From NCBI GenBank assembly GCA_004123355.1, contig SCHM01000003.1, forward strand, positions 3,553,058 through 3,617,057: a stretch of DNA of 64,000 bases. Reading direction: 5' to 3'. The notes beneath the pieces were generated by a model that saw only the letters and a list, made by a program, of their open reading frames with translations, had not been told where the DNA came from and made no database searches. The translations under genes were made by a program, and so were the position numbers. The DNA is from Amphirosellinia nigrospora. Its lineage: Eukaryota; Ascomycota; Sordariomycetes; Xylariales; Xylariaceae. Shown here piece after piece: positions 35,352 to 47,335 of this stretch; the stretch's first letter is position 1, and every line of letters starts with the position of its first letter.

Positions 35352-36588
35352 ATGCAACTGACGCAACCCCACTCCGCTTCTCGCCCTCTTATTTACCTCA
35401 CTTGCCGCCGCTGCCCCATATCCTCGCGATTCGCTCCGGGACAATGGCTTCGGCTATCTGATGAAACAAGAATGCTCCGAGTACTGCGGTGCTGAGAATC
35501 AATTGTGCTGCTCTGCCGACGAGGCCTGCTATACATCCGCTGGCACACCGACATGTACCGGTCTGACGCATCTTCTCGTGAATCGGGATTACACCACAAC
35601 ATGGACCGAGACACATACCTACACCAGCACAATCACTCGTGGTATGTCCCGACAACCACCGCCGGTGTTGGAACCGATGGCCAGCCCTGTGTTCCTCCCG
35701 AGGGGACCGGCCAGATTGCTTGCGGCCCCATTTGTTGCGCAAACTGGCAATATTGCGCTCAACCTGGTCAATGTGTAGCCAATCCGGGCTTTAGCACATG
35801 GACTGAAGTTGTCACCACGGGTACCTATGTCACCACCCAGTTCTCTGCTCCGTATCGCCCCACGAGCGGACCAACTGCGACTCAAACCTCGCCCACCGGC
35901 ACATTTGCCAGTGCGACTGAGTCTGCCTCTAACACAAGTCCGGCCGCCGTATCAACCGCAAACAACTCTCTAAGCGGTGGCGCCATCGCCGGAATCGTCA
36001 TCGGCACTATCGCTGGTGTTATTCTACTCCTGCTCCTTGCTTCTGTTGCATCGCCAGAGGTCTGTGGGGAGTTGTCGCCGGCATCCTTGGCGGCGGCAAG
36101 AAGAAAAGATCATCGGAGCGCATCGAAGTGACCGAGGAACGATACTCACGACACGGTAGCGCCTCAGCTGCCGCAAGACCCGTCCATCGCACCTGGTTCG
36201 GAGGCGGTGGTGGTCGACCCTCAACGGCCGCCTCCAGGAAAGAGAAGAAATCGTCTGGCGGTGGTCTGGCCTGGCTTTTTGCCGCCATCGGTGCCCTTGC
36301 TATCCTGCTCGGCCTGAGGAGGGGCGACAAGCGCAAGGCGAGCAGCCACAGGCCGTCCAGAAGCGACTGGAGCAGTTCGTACTACTCCGACTCCTATACC
36401 GCGACTAGTCCTAGTGAGTTTATCCCTGTTTGATAAACTCCGACGAGGGCGCTTTACTGACTTATTTTGTGTTTACAGGTAGTTTTAGTTCGGATAGGAG
36501 AACGCGTAGATCGAGACAATCGCGCCAGTCAAGACGCTCACGACAATCGAGGGGAACACGGGCCTCGACGCGCCCCTCGAGGATCTAA
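35352..36588 (+). CDS. Cys-rich single-pass membrane protein with Arg/Ser tail
   Basis: I do not recognise a named family. The gene starts at 35352 (MQLTQPHSASRPL) with a signal peptide ending TSLAAAAPYPRD. Two extracellular Cys modules follow: QECSEYCGAENQLCCSADE with EACYTSAGTPTC, and GQPCVPPEGTGQIACGPICC with NWQYCAQPGQC. A Thr/Ser-rich stalk leads to the membrane helix GAIAGIVIGTIAGVILLLLL. The cytosolic part contains GGGKKKRSSERIEV, a second short hydrophobic stretch LAWLFAAIGALAILLGL, and, after an intron at 36414-36478, a tail of repeated RRSRQSRQSRR. Architecture recalls fungal wall sensors. The frame changes near 35390, 35640 and 36060. The Cys pattern of the two modules is similar, suggesting internal duplication. 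Confidence 0.72.
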
Positions 36589-38005
36589 TGCCACCATTAA
36601 GGTCTTGATGCCTTGGTGTCACTTCTCATAACTCGATTTCGGTCTTTCGAGATGCCCCCCTCCCCTTTACCTTACAACATGTTTATATTTCCCACGAAGA
36701 TTATTAGCACATTGCACGACCCCGGCGTTTTAGGAAGATCAGGGAAGAGGGTACTTTTCATTTCCGGCTATTGATTGAATGAATTTCCCACGCCGGCTTG
36801 TTGAAGAGCGTCTTTTGCGACAGACGCGAACAAAGATGGAGGATAGGATATTGTACGAAGCCCTATGATATCATGATGAGGGTAAAAATGGGCTTTTCCT
36901 AAACTTGGGAGAGTTTAAACGACGAAGTTTCTTCCAAACTTGTATATGCGAACTTTACCTACGATATTAATGTTGAAGATGGACATGAACTTTCCCCGTT
37001 ACGTATAACAAAGGGGGCCTGAGAAGAGGTCGTGATGAGGGCGCCTGCTTGCTCTAGCAACACAACGTATATAGAACCGATGAATGAAACGTAGGCCGCT
37101 TTTGCCGCCGCATACCCACCCTCAACTCAAAATTCTTTGTTCCTCCTAAATATATGTATGACTCGTGTACGAATGACTTGACACCACTGTTCTCCACACT
37201 GCTCGGATCGTCATTGCTACCTAGATGACAGTTAAAAGTTATACGGGTGCACAAAGCAATTATTGTAATCCTACTACATACCGAGAGTAAGAATAGATTG
37301 ACTGGCAAATTCTAGTAGATCTGCATTTCTAATTACAAAAACGAGCGTGGTCTCACCTGTTTTCGTAGCATCGCTAACAAAACACTGTTCAACGGCTTTA
37401 CTGAGACAATGTATCATGCCACCAAGGTCCGCTCACGCTGAGCGGGATTTCATGCAGAAGAGCCAAAACAGGCTGTCTCTATTTACTAACCCTTGTATTC
37501 CCTCACTCACCTTCACCTACAATAGCTAGGTAGGATTGTATGACTGTCGCCCACATAACAAGGCCTAATGATTCTTAGTTTAAAAACAGCGACCAACCTT
37601 ACCTATCGCAGCAGCCAAATCATGTTAAGAAGTAGAAAACCAGCACATCGATACACAAATGGCTAACATCAGAAGATTAAGGGGGGAAAGGTTCAATAGG
37701 GTCATCAAGGCATATGAAGAATGAGTAGATTGGGTCTAGACTGTCTAAAGAAGCGCCGGAACACTGCGAGAGGCCGGTCTCGTCTTTATAGTCGGTATTT
37801 ACCCATATCTGGAATTGGGTATTTTCATAATCGCGAATCTCTCATTGCAATGATATGGGCGCGTTAGGTTCGTTTCCCGAAATTCCGTTCATTCAGTATT
37901 TTGGTTCCATTCCGTAGCTAGTTTTTTGCTACGTCACATGCAAATGAACCCCGGCGACTCCTGATAGGGACCCAGAAAGCAATAAAAAAATCCCCGAATG
38001 CCCGT
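36589..38005. other. gene-free stretch
   Basis: 3' regions of two convergent genes plus about 1 kb in which I see no coding signal. Confidence 0.5.
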
Positions 38006-38971
38006 TTACAGATCCTCAACAATGTTAGACTTCTCTGATACGTAGATACCGTCCAAGAACTGGAACTCAAGTTAGTTGACGTGGCTCAAATGGAAGCACA
38101 AGTATTGCTGAGACGTCCGCACCTTTCGGATATCCTTGTTGCGGACTCGGCAGATCTGTTGGATATCGGCTGCACTTTGTGAAACAGCTTCTAGGGAGTT
38201 GCCGAGAATCAGCAGCTCATCCTTCTGGGCCTTTGAGACCTCGACATCAACACCGGGCTGCATAACGACTCTGCGGACGAGCTTCTCTCCGACGAAGTTG
38301 CTAAAATCAAATAATTAGAATCCGTCGTCTATCACAGCTTTATTTCGTATCTGCCTTGACGGATGGTAGTGTTGCAACATACCGGATCTCAACCTCCCAT
38401 AGACCGGTCTCGCTGTTTTTGTCCAGGTTGACGTTGATGGGGAAATGGGCGTAGACGTAGCGCATCTTGTACTTGTAACCCTTGGTCACGCCGACGATCA
38501 GGTTGTTGATGAGGGTGCGGACGGTTCGGAGAGTGGCGACATTCTTTCTTGAGCCGTGGTGGATCTCAATGCCGACAACGTTCTTCTGGGGGTGAGAGAA
38601 GTTGACGGCCAGATGGCTCAGGTCCTTTTGGAGCTTGCCTGTGTCGATACATTAGACCCGCTGGTCGACCTGACATTAATGATGAAGGCGTGGGGAATCG
38701 TGACCGTACCTCTGGGACCCTCGACGGTAACCTTCCTGGACTTGATAGAAACCTTGACTGTTCGTAAATCGCGTTAGTAACCGCTCAGTGTCGTAGGGTG
38801 ATGTTTGGTGCTCGTGTTCCGCCCGGGTCGCCTTTTTCCCACTCTGCCGCGTCCAACCCGCATTCTCAAATCCAGCTCTTACGGGATATCACAAAAATAA
38901 CTTGGTTCCAATCTCGATCACGTACCTCCCTCAGGAATCTCCAGGGTCTCTTCACTGTGAATGTACCGCAT
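38006..38971 (-). CDS. rpl9: 60S ribosomal protein L9 (uL6)
   Basis: Five intact exons: 38926-38971, 38710-38757, 38383-38638, 38123-38300 and 38006-38059, giving 193 residues, the usual size. The start [15 protein letters not shown], then [84 protein letters not shown] and [18 protein letters not shown] match eukaryotic L9 throughout. It is a component of the large ribosomal subunit near the sarcin-ricin loop. No frame break in 582 coding bases. Intron-rich structure is normal for filamentous fungi. Confidence 0.97.
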
Positions 38972-39624
38972 CTTGACGAATGTTCTTCAGGTGGGGGGAG
39001 AATCGAGGGCGGAGTCGACCTGGAAGTGGGTGTGAGGTTAGGAAGCTGCTGAGATGGAGAGAATGCAAAGTAATAGTCCAAGAAATGGAGGCTAGAACAT
39101 TAAATCAAATGTAGGAGCGGTACGAATGGAGGGACAGCATTACGTACCTGAAGAATTGGCGATGCGACGATTTGCGTGAACTTTTGTCGGGTGCACCAGG
39201 TGCAGAAGAATTTCGTCTAGGTGGGAAATTTCCTGTGCAGTCGCTAAATTGAAGGTACCTAGGTACCTCTCGCACCTGCCACTCACTTAGGGCTTGTGGG
39301 GAGCGGGAAAAACTCGGCCGCCGGATAGTGGGGCTCAAGTGATTAGATGAAGAGATACCTAAGGTACCTAAGCTAAGCTTGCATCAGGATGACCCACCAA
39401 AATACACTGCCACGCTTTAGCCACAGCTCTTTCATCATACCTGCTACGGAAAGCGTGGGGTGCATGGATAGGACAGGTACCCACAACCGCGTACCTACCA
39501 AGACTCCAGCTACATACCTATCAACTTAGCCAGCACCAGTATACCTAAGTTACCCGCCGTCAGCAGCGAACTTGCTATCGGCTTTCAGTCTTGAGTCAAT
39601 TGGTCTCCGAAATAGCCGTCCAAG
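38972..39624. promoter_or_regulatory. shared divergent promoter of RPL9 and VPS26
   Basis: A 650-base spacer between divergently transcribed housekeeping genes. A TTAGGG word (39287-39292), the core of Tbf1-type sites, is present about 320 bases from the RPL9 ATG; its use is not proven. GGTACCTAGGTACC palindromic words occur at about 39253-39268 and again near 39355-39370, with more ACCTACC motifs towards VPS26. Confidence 0.45.
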
Positions 39625-40784
39625 ATGTCGTATTTCTTCTCGACCCCGGTCGACATCGACATCGTGCTCGACGATACCGACTCGAGACAGATGGTGGACA
39701 TCAAGACCGACAAGAATAGACGCGAGAAGGCGCCCCTCTATATGGATGGCGAGAGTGTACGAGGTTCGTGTCTCGAGTCTTAATGGGATTCTGCCTGAAC
39801 TATGTTACTAATGCTTGTGGTTGTTTAGGACAAGCTACAATTCGACCGAAGGACTCCAAGAAGCTGGAACATATGGGCATCAAGGTTCAATTCATCGGCA
39901 CGATAGGTCAGTGCGACACGAGGTAGACAAGAGAGATGGTTGGGGAGAAACGAAACTGATCCATAGCTATCATATTTCAGAGATGTTCTTCGACCGAGGC
40001 AACCATTATGAATTCCTATGTCTAAATCAGGAGCTCGCAGCTCCGGGCGAGCTACAACACCCGCAGACCTTCGACTTCAACTTCAAAAACGTAGAGAAGC
40101 AGTACGAGTCATATAACGGCATCAACGTCAAGCTACGATACTTCGTGCGCGTCACGGTCGCGCGGCGCATGGCCGACGTCATCCGCGAAAAGGACATGTG
40201 GGTATACAGCTACCGCATCCCGCCCGAGATGAATAGCAGCATCAAGATGGACGTTGGGATCGAGGACTGTCTGCATATCGAGTTCGAATACAGCAAAAGC
40301 AAATACCACCTCAAGGACGTCATCGTCGGCCGCATTTACTTCCTGCTCGTCCGCCTCAAGATTAAGCACATGGAGCTGAGCATCATCCGGAGGGAGACCA
40401 CGGGTGCTACGCCCAACCAATACAACGAGAGTGAAACTTTGGTCCGGTTTGAGGTATGAACCTTTCGTCATGGCCCCTGCTGTCACTACTTAATAACGTA
40501 TGTCACAGATAATGGACGGTTCTCCTTCCCGTGGTGAGACGATACCCATCCGACTATTCCTCGGTGGTTTCGATCTGACGCCGACATTTCGCGATGTCAA
40601 CAAGAAATTCTCAACACGGTATTACTTAAGTCTGGTTCTGATAGATGAGGACGCCAGACGGTACTTCAAGCAATCCGAGATCGTTTTGTATCGGCAAGCT
40701 CCCGATGCAGTAGGCAACGAGACGCAAGGCGTCGTGACGGTCCCAGAGGGGAATAGACCCATGCCATTACCTGCGGCAGCGTGA
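39625..40784 (+). CDS. vps26: retromer subunit Vps26
   Basis: Four intact exons: 39625-39763, 39829-39906, 39981-40453 and 40509-40784, 321 residues. Arrestin-fold subunit of the retromer complex (with Vps35 and Vps29) that returns cargo from endosomes to the Golgi. Landmarks are MSYFFSTPVDIDIVLDD, KLEHMGIKVQFIGTIE, FFDRGNHYEFL, LAAPGELQHPQTFDFNFKNV, QYESYNGINVKLRYFVRVTV, HIEFEYSKSKYHLKDVIVG, KIKHMELSIIRRETTG and IMDGSPSRGETIPIRLFL, covering both arrestin lobes. The C-terminus is short and Pro-rich. No frame break. Confidence 0.97.
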
Positions 40785-41053
40785 AACCCTTGAATTCACT
40801 TGTATGGTTGGCCGGGATGCCATCCTAAATAACCTATTCTGTACATGTTTCTATTAGCGACCTCCGAATTTTCTCCGGGAGCATGGCCGGACGGCGTTCG
40901 GTTGTGCCGAAGCACGATTTAAGACCTAAGAACTGGTGTTTCTGGAATTTAAAAAATTTCCGCATTGCCGTAACCTAATGTTCTATTTCAAGGTATCATA
41001 CGCCCAGCACAATTCCTTGTATCATACATAATAGTCACACAGAGGCGCTATTC

Positions 41054-44000
41054 CTAGAGAATTTCCATTTCATCGTCTGCGGCGAATCCAAATTGGTTAT
41101 TCTGTATTGCAGCAATGCGATCAAGCTCATCCTGGTACTCCTTGCGAATGTCAGCTAGCGTCACCACCCTCCGCTTCCCACAGACAGGTGCTCCTTTTCC
41201 AGCACCAGCTGGTGGTTGTGAAAACTCTCCCGCAGTGACCCAAGCTTGTTTCTGCTCAACACAGCTCAGGACGTTGATCAACATTAGGTATTGCCGTGTA
41301 ATTACGGTATCAAGAACATCTTCGCTAGTGAATTGGTCCCCTTCGCCTAGTTGCCTAAGTTTCTGGATGCGATCGAGCAATATAGCTGCTGCACCGCGAT
41401 AATCATTCCGTTTAATCCGCCAGGAGTATAGAATTTGATGGTAGGGGACGCCAGTTATGACATCGACTGTGTCTTGGCACTTCTGTGCTAACATGTCATC
41501 CACCGCACCTTCCAGACCAGGGAATGACAGCTGCATCAATTCGGCATTATGGAGGTTATCACACATTTGGCGAATGAGAAGCCGCAAACATGAGTGCTGT
41601 AAGGGACGGTCCTTCATCGCGACAAGGGTCGAATGAGCAAGCTCAAATCGCGAGATGGCCGTTGCTCCACTAAATAGGCGACCTTGAATTTCTGTTCGTA
41701 ACAAATCTGCGTCTCTCGTTTTCTTGGTGATGAACTGCAGAGCCAGACGTGCCATATCCACAACGTAGCTGTAGGCTTTGTGTTTTTCGTACAATGCAAC
41801 GAGATGACCGTAGTATCGCGGGATATCAGCGAACAATGAATTCCATTCATCATCATCAAGCAAACCGCTGCTGTGTCTTCCAGGGTCGGCGTGCGGTGTA
41901 CCTGTATTTCAAGTCAGTTCTAGCTTTGGTGTATTTTGGGTAAATAAACCTACTCATGCCGTAAGCTGCCTTTTTAAAGTGCATGGCAGCACCAGAATAG
42001 TCACGAAGTGCCAAAGAGACCCGACCTTGGATATAGACAGAGAAAGGACTTTGGTCTGAGAAAGGGGCCAGTTCTATGGCTAGGTCTGCTCTATCTCTGA
42101 CCAACAGCGCGCACTGAATATAATGAGGCTGCAATTCGACATCGCTGTCTGCGGCACAAACATTGCTGACAATCTTAGTAATGACCGATGTCATTGGCAA
42201 GGCATGACCTGACCCAACATCTGATATGCCGAGAAGATGTCCGATGCATTCTTCCAGGGCTGTATTTGCTTTATATTCTTCGCTTGATCTCTTAGCAGGG
42301 GCTCCTGAAAAGCTAGATACCGAGTTCGATCTATCCAGTTTAGAAAGAGGTGTAGGTAGCCGTACATTGGCCAGCCAGCGGACTAGTTGTAGCCGACCTA
42401 ATGCCTGGAGTAGGCTTTTATAAACTGCGCCTATATTGACTCTATTGTGAAGAGCGTCTTCTGGGCGATCAAATTCAAATTCCATATGAACAAGTAGGAT
42501 AACTTGGCTGAAACAAACCTTCCATTGTAGGTCTGCGACATCTTCTGTTGCCCTTATGATGAGCCTACGCCCGAGCTCTGTTAGAGGGTATTCTGTCGGG
42601 CGCCTTAGGAATCCAGGTCTCGTTGCAGATAGCAAGCATTTGTTGGTAGACGTTTGAAGTAACGATGTTAAAGTTGGGGCCCAGAACGTCGGTTACTTGA
42701 GCGCAATCTTCGTCAGATATCTGACGCCAAAAGCCTGCCTTGTCCGAGAAGAACTGAATGCGCTCTTGATCGGTTTTTGACGTCTCTTGAAAAAGTTCCG
42801 CGCGAAGAACCGACTCGCAGATTTGCATCATGCTATCTGAGAACCCTTCAACAAAATTCTGGCCGGTTGTTACTAGTGAAGATAAGTCACCCGGTTGGCC
42901 ATGTCGAGCCTTTGAATTGTGGCAAATACGTTCCAACGTGCTACATTCCCTGATAACCGAAATACTGTCGGCACATACAACTGATGGCATTGCGACATAG
43001 GCTCGTATGCTAGAGCGAGTGCCTCTCCCTTGGTTTGTCTATTTCGATTAAAATCCGATAGAATTTCCGCCATTGCGCTTCGCTAGAAGCACGGAATTGT
43101 CCATACTCTAACGCGCCCGATGAGGCCCTTTCCAGCGACGAAGTTGAAGCAATAGCTGAACATATAGACTCGGCCATACTCTGATTGGAGCGATGTGTAT
43201 GACTCTCCGCATCCCCTATTGCCCGCTCATATCCAGCCAGGGCCGCCTCCAAGGTCGATTGGGGGAACCTGCCGGGAGACAGAATGAGCTGAAGCCATCT
43301 CTCACTGACATCGACCGAATCAGAAGGGCCAGAGACAGGAGCTGAGGGAATTGTTGTGTCGGATGAGACGGATCTCCAGTGGCTTTGCCAGATCTCTGGG
43401 AGTTCATCGACCTGAAAGGTTAACTCCTGGACACGGTAGGCGATGTTATTCTTCCATAGAAGCCATATTTGAAGATCACGGCTGCCGTATCGTTCGGCCA
43501 CCAAAAAGTCAGCGAGCGTCCATACGTCAGATCCAAGGGGCGGTGTAGGAATAAGGTGCTCGTCTGGGTATAGGTCAGTTACATCGACCGAGCTGTTGTC
43601 ATCTGATTCGAGCTTCCAAAACTTGAATTCTCCTGGGCCAACAGGTGAGTAAGTCACACAGAGTCGTTTGCCCTCGACTTGGCCTACTATACGAATCAAG
43701 TTGGTCTGCGTAGGATCAAGTCGCCATTTACCCGTCTCGTTGGGTTCTCTGGTGGCATTCAACATGTCTATTGTTCGGATGATCTGGCCACTATTAAGAT
43801 TCCAAATTCGTAACCGATGATCGAGGCAAGCCGTAAGAAGAAATGAGGCGTCATCCAACCCGACGCTGGTCTCAACGGCGGCTGCGGCCGCAGTAGTGTC
43901 GTATTCACCCCTACTGGAGAGTATGCTTTTAAAGCCTTGGACCCATCCCTTCGCATTATAAAATGTCTCCTTCCAAGGGGGCTGAGGTGCTGATGAAACG

Positions 44001-44680
44001 TCAGTACTATTATTACGAAGAGTTGGCGGGGACGGCGGACTTGTGTGAGGCTTGCTTTTGTCAAGCCGGATATGGCCACCATCAGTGAGAGTCACGATAA
44101 GCTGATCTGTATTGACGGCAGTGAGCCTATATGGGGTCTTGAAGCTCTGTAGGGCATTGACGTTGAATATTCTGCAAGTGTCACCCATACCAGCCTCGAC
44201 AAAGGCTCGTTTGCGAAATGAATCGGGTCGTAGGAAGAGACTATACAGCTGGCCAGCCTCATCGAGGACGAAGATGGTGAGCGCATCGTGGTCTGGCGGA
44301 TCGGAGAGGGCAACACAAGCAGGGCGGATCGGATGCGGGAAGTGGAAGTTTAGGATGAGGTTGGCATCGGATGCTCTGTCTGGTTTACAGACATCGACGG
44401 TTCGGAGGCTCAGGATGCTGTTGTCTTCAAGCACTCTCCATAGGAAGCTGCGCGGGTAATGATGGTGCTTGCGATGGTAGATTGCCGATGCATTCGCACA
44501 CCCTGGAGCGCGAAGAATGCTGTCGCTGCCATTCGACCTAGCCGAGCTATTTGTTTGGCGCCTGTTTCTGAATGAATTTGCGAGGGAAGGGAGCTGCACG
44601 TCAACCACGAAGGTGGATGAAGATGGCTCGAAATTCAGTCTTGTCTCCTTGAAAAAAGTCGGCGGCTCTCGCGAAGCCAT
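41054..44680 (-). CDS. nup120: nucleoporin Nup120 (Nup160 family)
   Basis: About 1190 residues; one intron (41902-41953) near the 3' end. Nup120 is part of the Y-shaped (Nup84) scaffold of the nuclear pore. The N-terminal third is a beta-propeller (SFLWRVLEDNSILSLRTVDV, LDHRLRIWNLNSGQIIRT, GPGEFKFWKLESDD), followed by helical repeats (YRILIEIDK, EALALAYEPMSQ, VVCADSISVIRECSTLERI, RRPTEYPLTELGRRLIIRATED) and the C-terminal alpha domain (DDDEWNSLFADIPRYYGHLV, ITGVPYHQILYSWRIKRNDYRGAA). The frame changes near 43028, 42990 and about 42620, each by one base. It is transcribed divergently from RAD51. Confidence 0.9.
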
Positions 44681-45207
44681 GCTGAGTCCATCAACACCCG
44701 GCTAAGGGCTGCAGAGGATCAGGGTAGGTGTGTAATTGTGCTGATGGGAAAAGTTACCACGCGATTGTTGATCCGAGTGTCGAGTAGGTCGCGTTCTGAA
44801 GATGAACGCTGTAGGTACCCAGCTATGGGTAGGTGGGCTACCCGTGTCTGGAATAGCGCCAATAGAGAGCTGAAGCTCGCGGTGAAGAGCCCCGCTCTTC
44901 AATTTGGGCAGGTGGCAAGCCCTGTGCACAGCGGGCACTTCTCTGTCAGCTGCATTACCATTAATTCCCTTCTTCGTCACGTGTTTCCGTGATTTCCAAG
45001 CAAGGTACTAATTTGTTTCCCACCCAACACTTGCCACTTTGGTCGCGTCGACGCGTATTTAGGCAGGGACCACCTAAACCGCCCCAACCTTTTATTCCAA
45101 CTCGCTCGCAGCACGTTTTTAATAGCACCACGTCCAGTCATTCCGTATATTCGAAGCCCGGATCACTATTCGTTAGGTCGTGAGGCACATATTGTCCACA
45201 ATCCACA
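44681..45207. promoter_or_regulatory. shared divergent promoter of NUP120 and RAD51
   Basis: A 527-base spacer carrying both promoters. Besides the MluI box listed separately it holds a GTAGGTACCCAGCTATGGGTAGG stretch near 44811-44833. No open frame here shows conserved sequence. Confidence 0.5.
45051..45056. promoter_or_regulatory. MluI cell-cycle box (ACGCGT)
   Basis: The palindrome ACGCGT lies 152 bases upstream of the RAD51 ATG inside GTCGCGTCGACGCGT. This is the MCB core bound by MBF (Mbp1-Swi6) in ascomycetes; yeast RAD51 and other replication/repair genes carry it for G1/S expression. Function here is inferred. Confidence 0.5.
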
Positions 45208-46378
45208 ATGGCGGAAGAATATGAGGAAGAAATGATGGGTGAGGAGGATACTAGCATGACTGGCCCTGGTGCCCCAACGCCAGTCAGTGCATTGGAGGTG
45301 AGCACTTCTGCTCTTCACGACATACTTTGAGTATACCCATCCTTACCCAGAGTCGTGTACGTAGGGACTTGCTGGCCTCACGAAGCGCGATTGTCAACTC
45401 CTAATGGATGGTGGCTACCAAACTGTCGAATCGGTTGCCTATGCACCGAAGCGGATGCTGGAACAGGTCAAGGGCATATCTGAGCAAAAGGCCGTAAAAA
45501 TTCTTGGTGAAGGTATTTGTCTGTGATCATTGTACCATCCTGATCTCTACTTGTTGCAGCTTCTAAAATTGTACCTTTGGGGTTTACCACGGCAACTGAG
45601 ATGCACCAACGGAGAAGTGAGCTCATCTCAATTACGACAGGATCGAAGAATCTGGACACACTGCTGGCTGGTGGTGTCGAGACCGGCTCGGTAACAGAGC
45701 TGTTCGGCGAGTTTCGGACAGGAAAAAGTCAGATCTGTCACACCCTTGCTGTGACTTGCCAAGCTGCCCTTCGACATGGGAGGTGGAGAAGGCAAGTGTC
45801 TCTACATCGATACCGAAGGCACATTCCGTCCAATACGCTTACTAGCGGTCGCCAACCGTTACGGTTTGAATGGTGAGGAGGTGCTTGACAACGTCGCTTA
45901 TGCGCGCGCATACAATTCCGACCATCAGCTGCAGCTCCTTACTCAAGCTGCAGCTATGATGTGTGAGACCAGATTTTCCCTCCTGATTGTTGACAGCGCC
46001 ACGGCCCTCTATCGAACCGACTTCCTAGGCCGTGGCGAGCTATCATCCAGACAGACCCATTTAGCCAAGTTCTTGCGCAGTCTTCAGAGGCTTGCCGATG
46101 AGTTCGGAATCGCCGTGGTTATTACTAACCAGGTCGTGGCCCAAGTCGACGGCGGTCCCAGCGCCATGTTCAACCCGGACCCCAAAAAACCTATCGGTGG
46201 CAACATTATGGCCCACGCTAGCACAACAAGGATCAGCTTGAAGAAGGGCCGTGCCGAAACACGTATAGCCAAAATCTACGATAGCCCGTGCCTTCCTGAG
46301 AGTGATTGTCTATTTGCCATTAAAGAGGATGGCATCGGTGATCCTGCTCCGAAGGATATGGAGAAAGAGAAAGATTAG
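45208..46378 (+). CDS. rad51: DNA repair recombinase Rad51, frame-broken
   Basis: Three exons: 45208-45297, 45365-45512, 45560-46378, about 352 residues. Rad51 forms the strand-exchange filament of homologous recombination. An acidic N-terminus ([16 protein letters not shown]) leads to the helix-hairpin-helix-like domain ([20 protein letters not shown]), the linker [17 protein letters not shown], Walker [28 protein letters not shown], Walker B-type [16 protein letters not shown], then [10 protein letters not shown] and [15 protein letters not shown]. One extra base near 45761 (between VTCQ and [10 protein letters not shown]) breaks the frame right after Walker A. Everything else is conserved, so error is likelier than loss. 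Confidence 0.94.
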
Positions 46379-47335
46379 AATCAGCATTATTGAGACTCTT
46401 TTTTCGTCATCGGCGGCTTCCGACGAGTTGCTATCAATCGGGTATGGAGGACAGGTAATGAAAGAGATGAACATTGTTGCATGACTGGTTTTGCATGGGA
46501 GGCGTTACAATGGGCTTCTATTGATACTACGTATATCTATTTTTTTGTGCAATTTGTAAATGCCTACCGATTCAACGCTTTTCGATTTAGGGTCGACATC
46601 ATATACGAGATGTGAATATGATTCTCCCATTTATCAAACTATGCTCATTGAACTACGTCAGAGGAAACACCTAAGTTCGGAAATTTTTAATAAACATGTT
46701 CTTGATCGCCTTAGGTGGGTGTAGATCACCAAACCAACCTTTTTGTATTATAAGGCCACTACGTTAACCTACTATTAGGACTCCCTCTCTCCATTTACTC
46801 TGCTATAGGTGTGTAGATTGGCGAGGTATCTACTTCGTCGATTCATTTCTTCGGTACGTAAAAGACATCATACAGCGGTGCTCTTTTGGGGTAACATTAA
46901 GCACCATCGCGGGGTGTCTTAGTCTAGGAGACTCCTCAATTGAACAAGGGTTGCAGTGTCCTTATAATACGCAAAGCATCCGACACAGATTATCTCGGCA
47001 AATACGGTTTGTGTTATCAACTCTTTTTCTTTCTTTATCATCTTCCTAGTCCTCATCGTCTAACCGCTCTAAACGCTGGTACCCTGCCAAGGTTATTAGA
47101 ACCCCCTTTTGATGCAAGAAAATGCAGCTTCCCAATTATTTACGCCAGTGTCAGATTCATTTATATACATGTACGTCTTTCTTCTAGTTAGTGCCCCCAC
47201 CTTCGGCCATGGGGGCTGCGTGGCCGTGCTCTGTCATAAAATCGAAGAGCTCGGCCGCTGTCAATAGCAGTTCCCTTACATAAGCCGCCATGGTAAGTTC
47301 TTTTCACAGTCATACTTTCTACCCCGAACCTTGGA
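46379..47335. other. gene-free stretch between convergent genes
   Basis: This is AT-rich 3' sequence of RAD51 and of the following minus-strand gene. No gene or repeat recognised. Confidence 0.5.
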
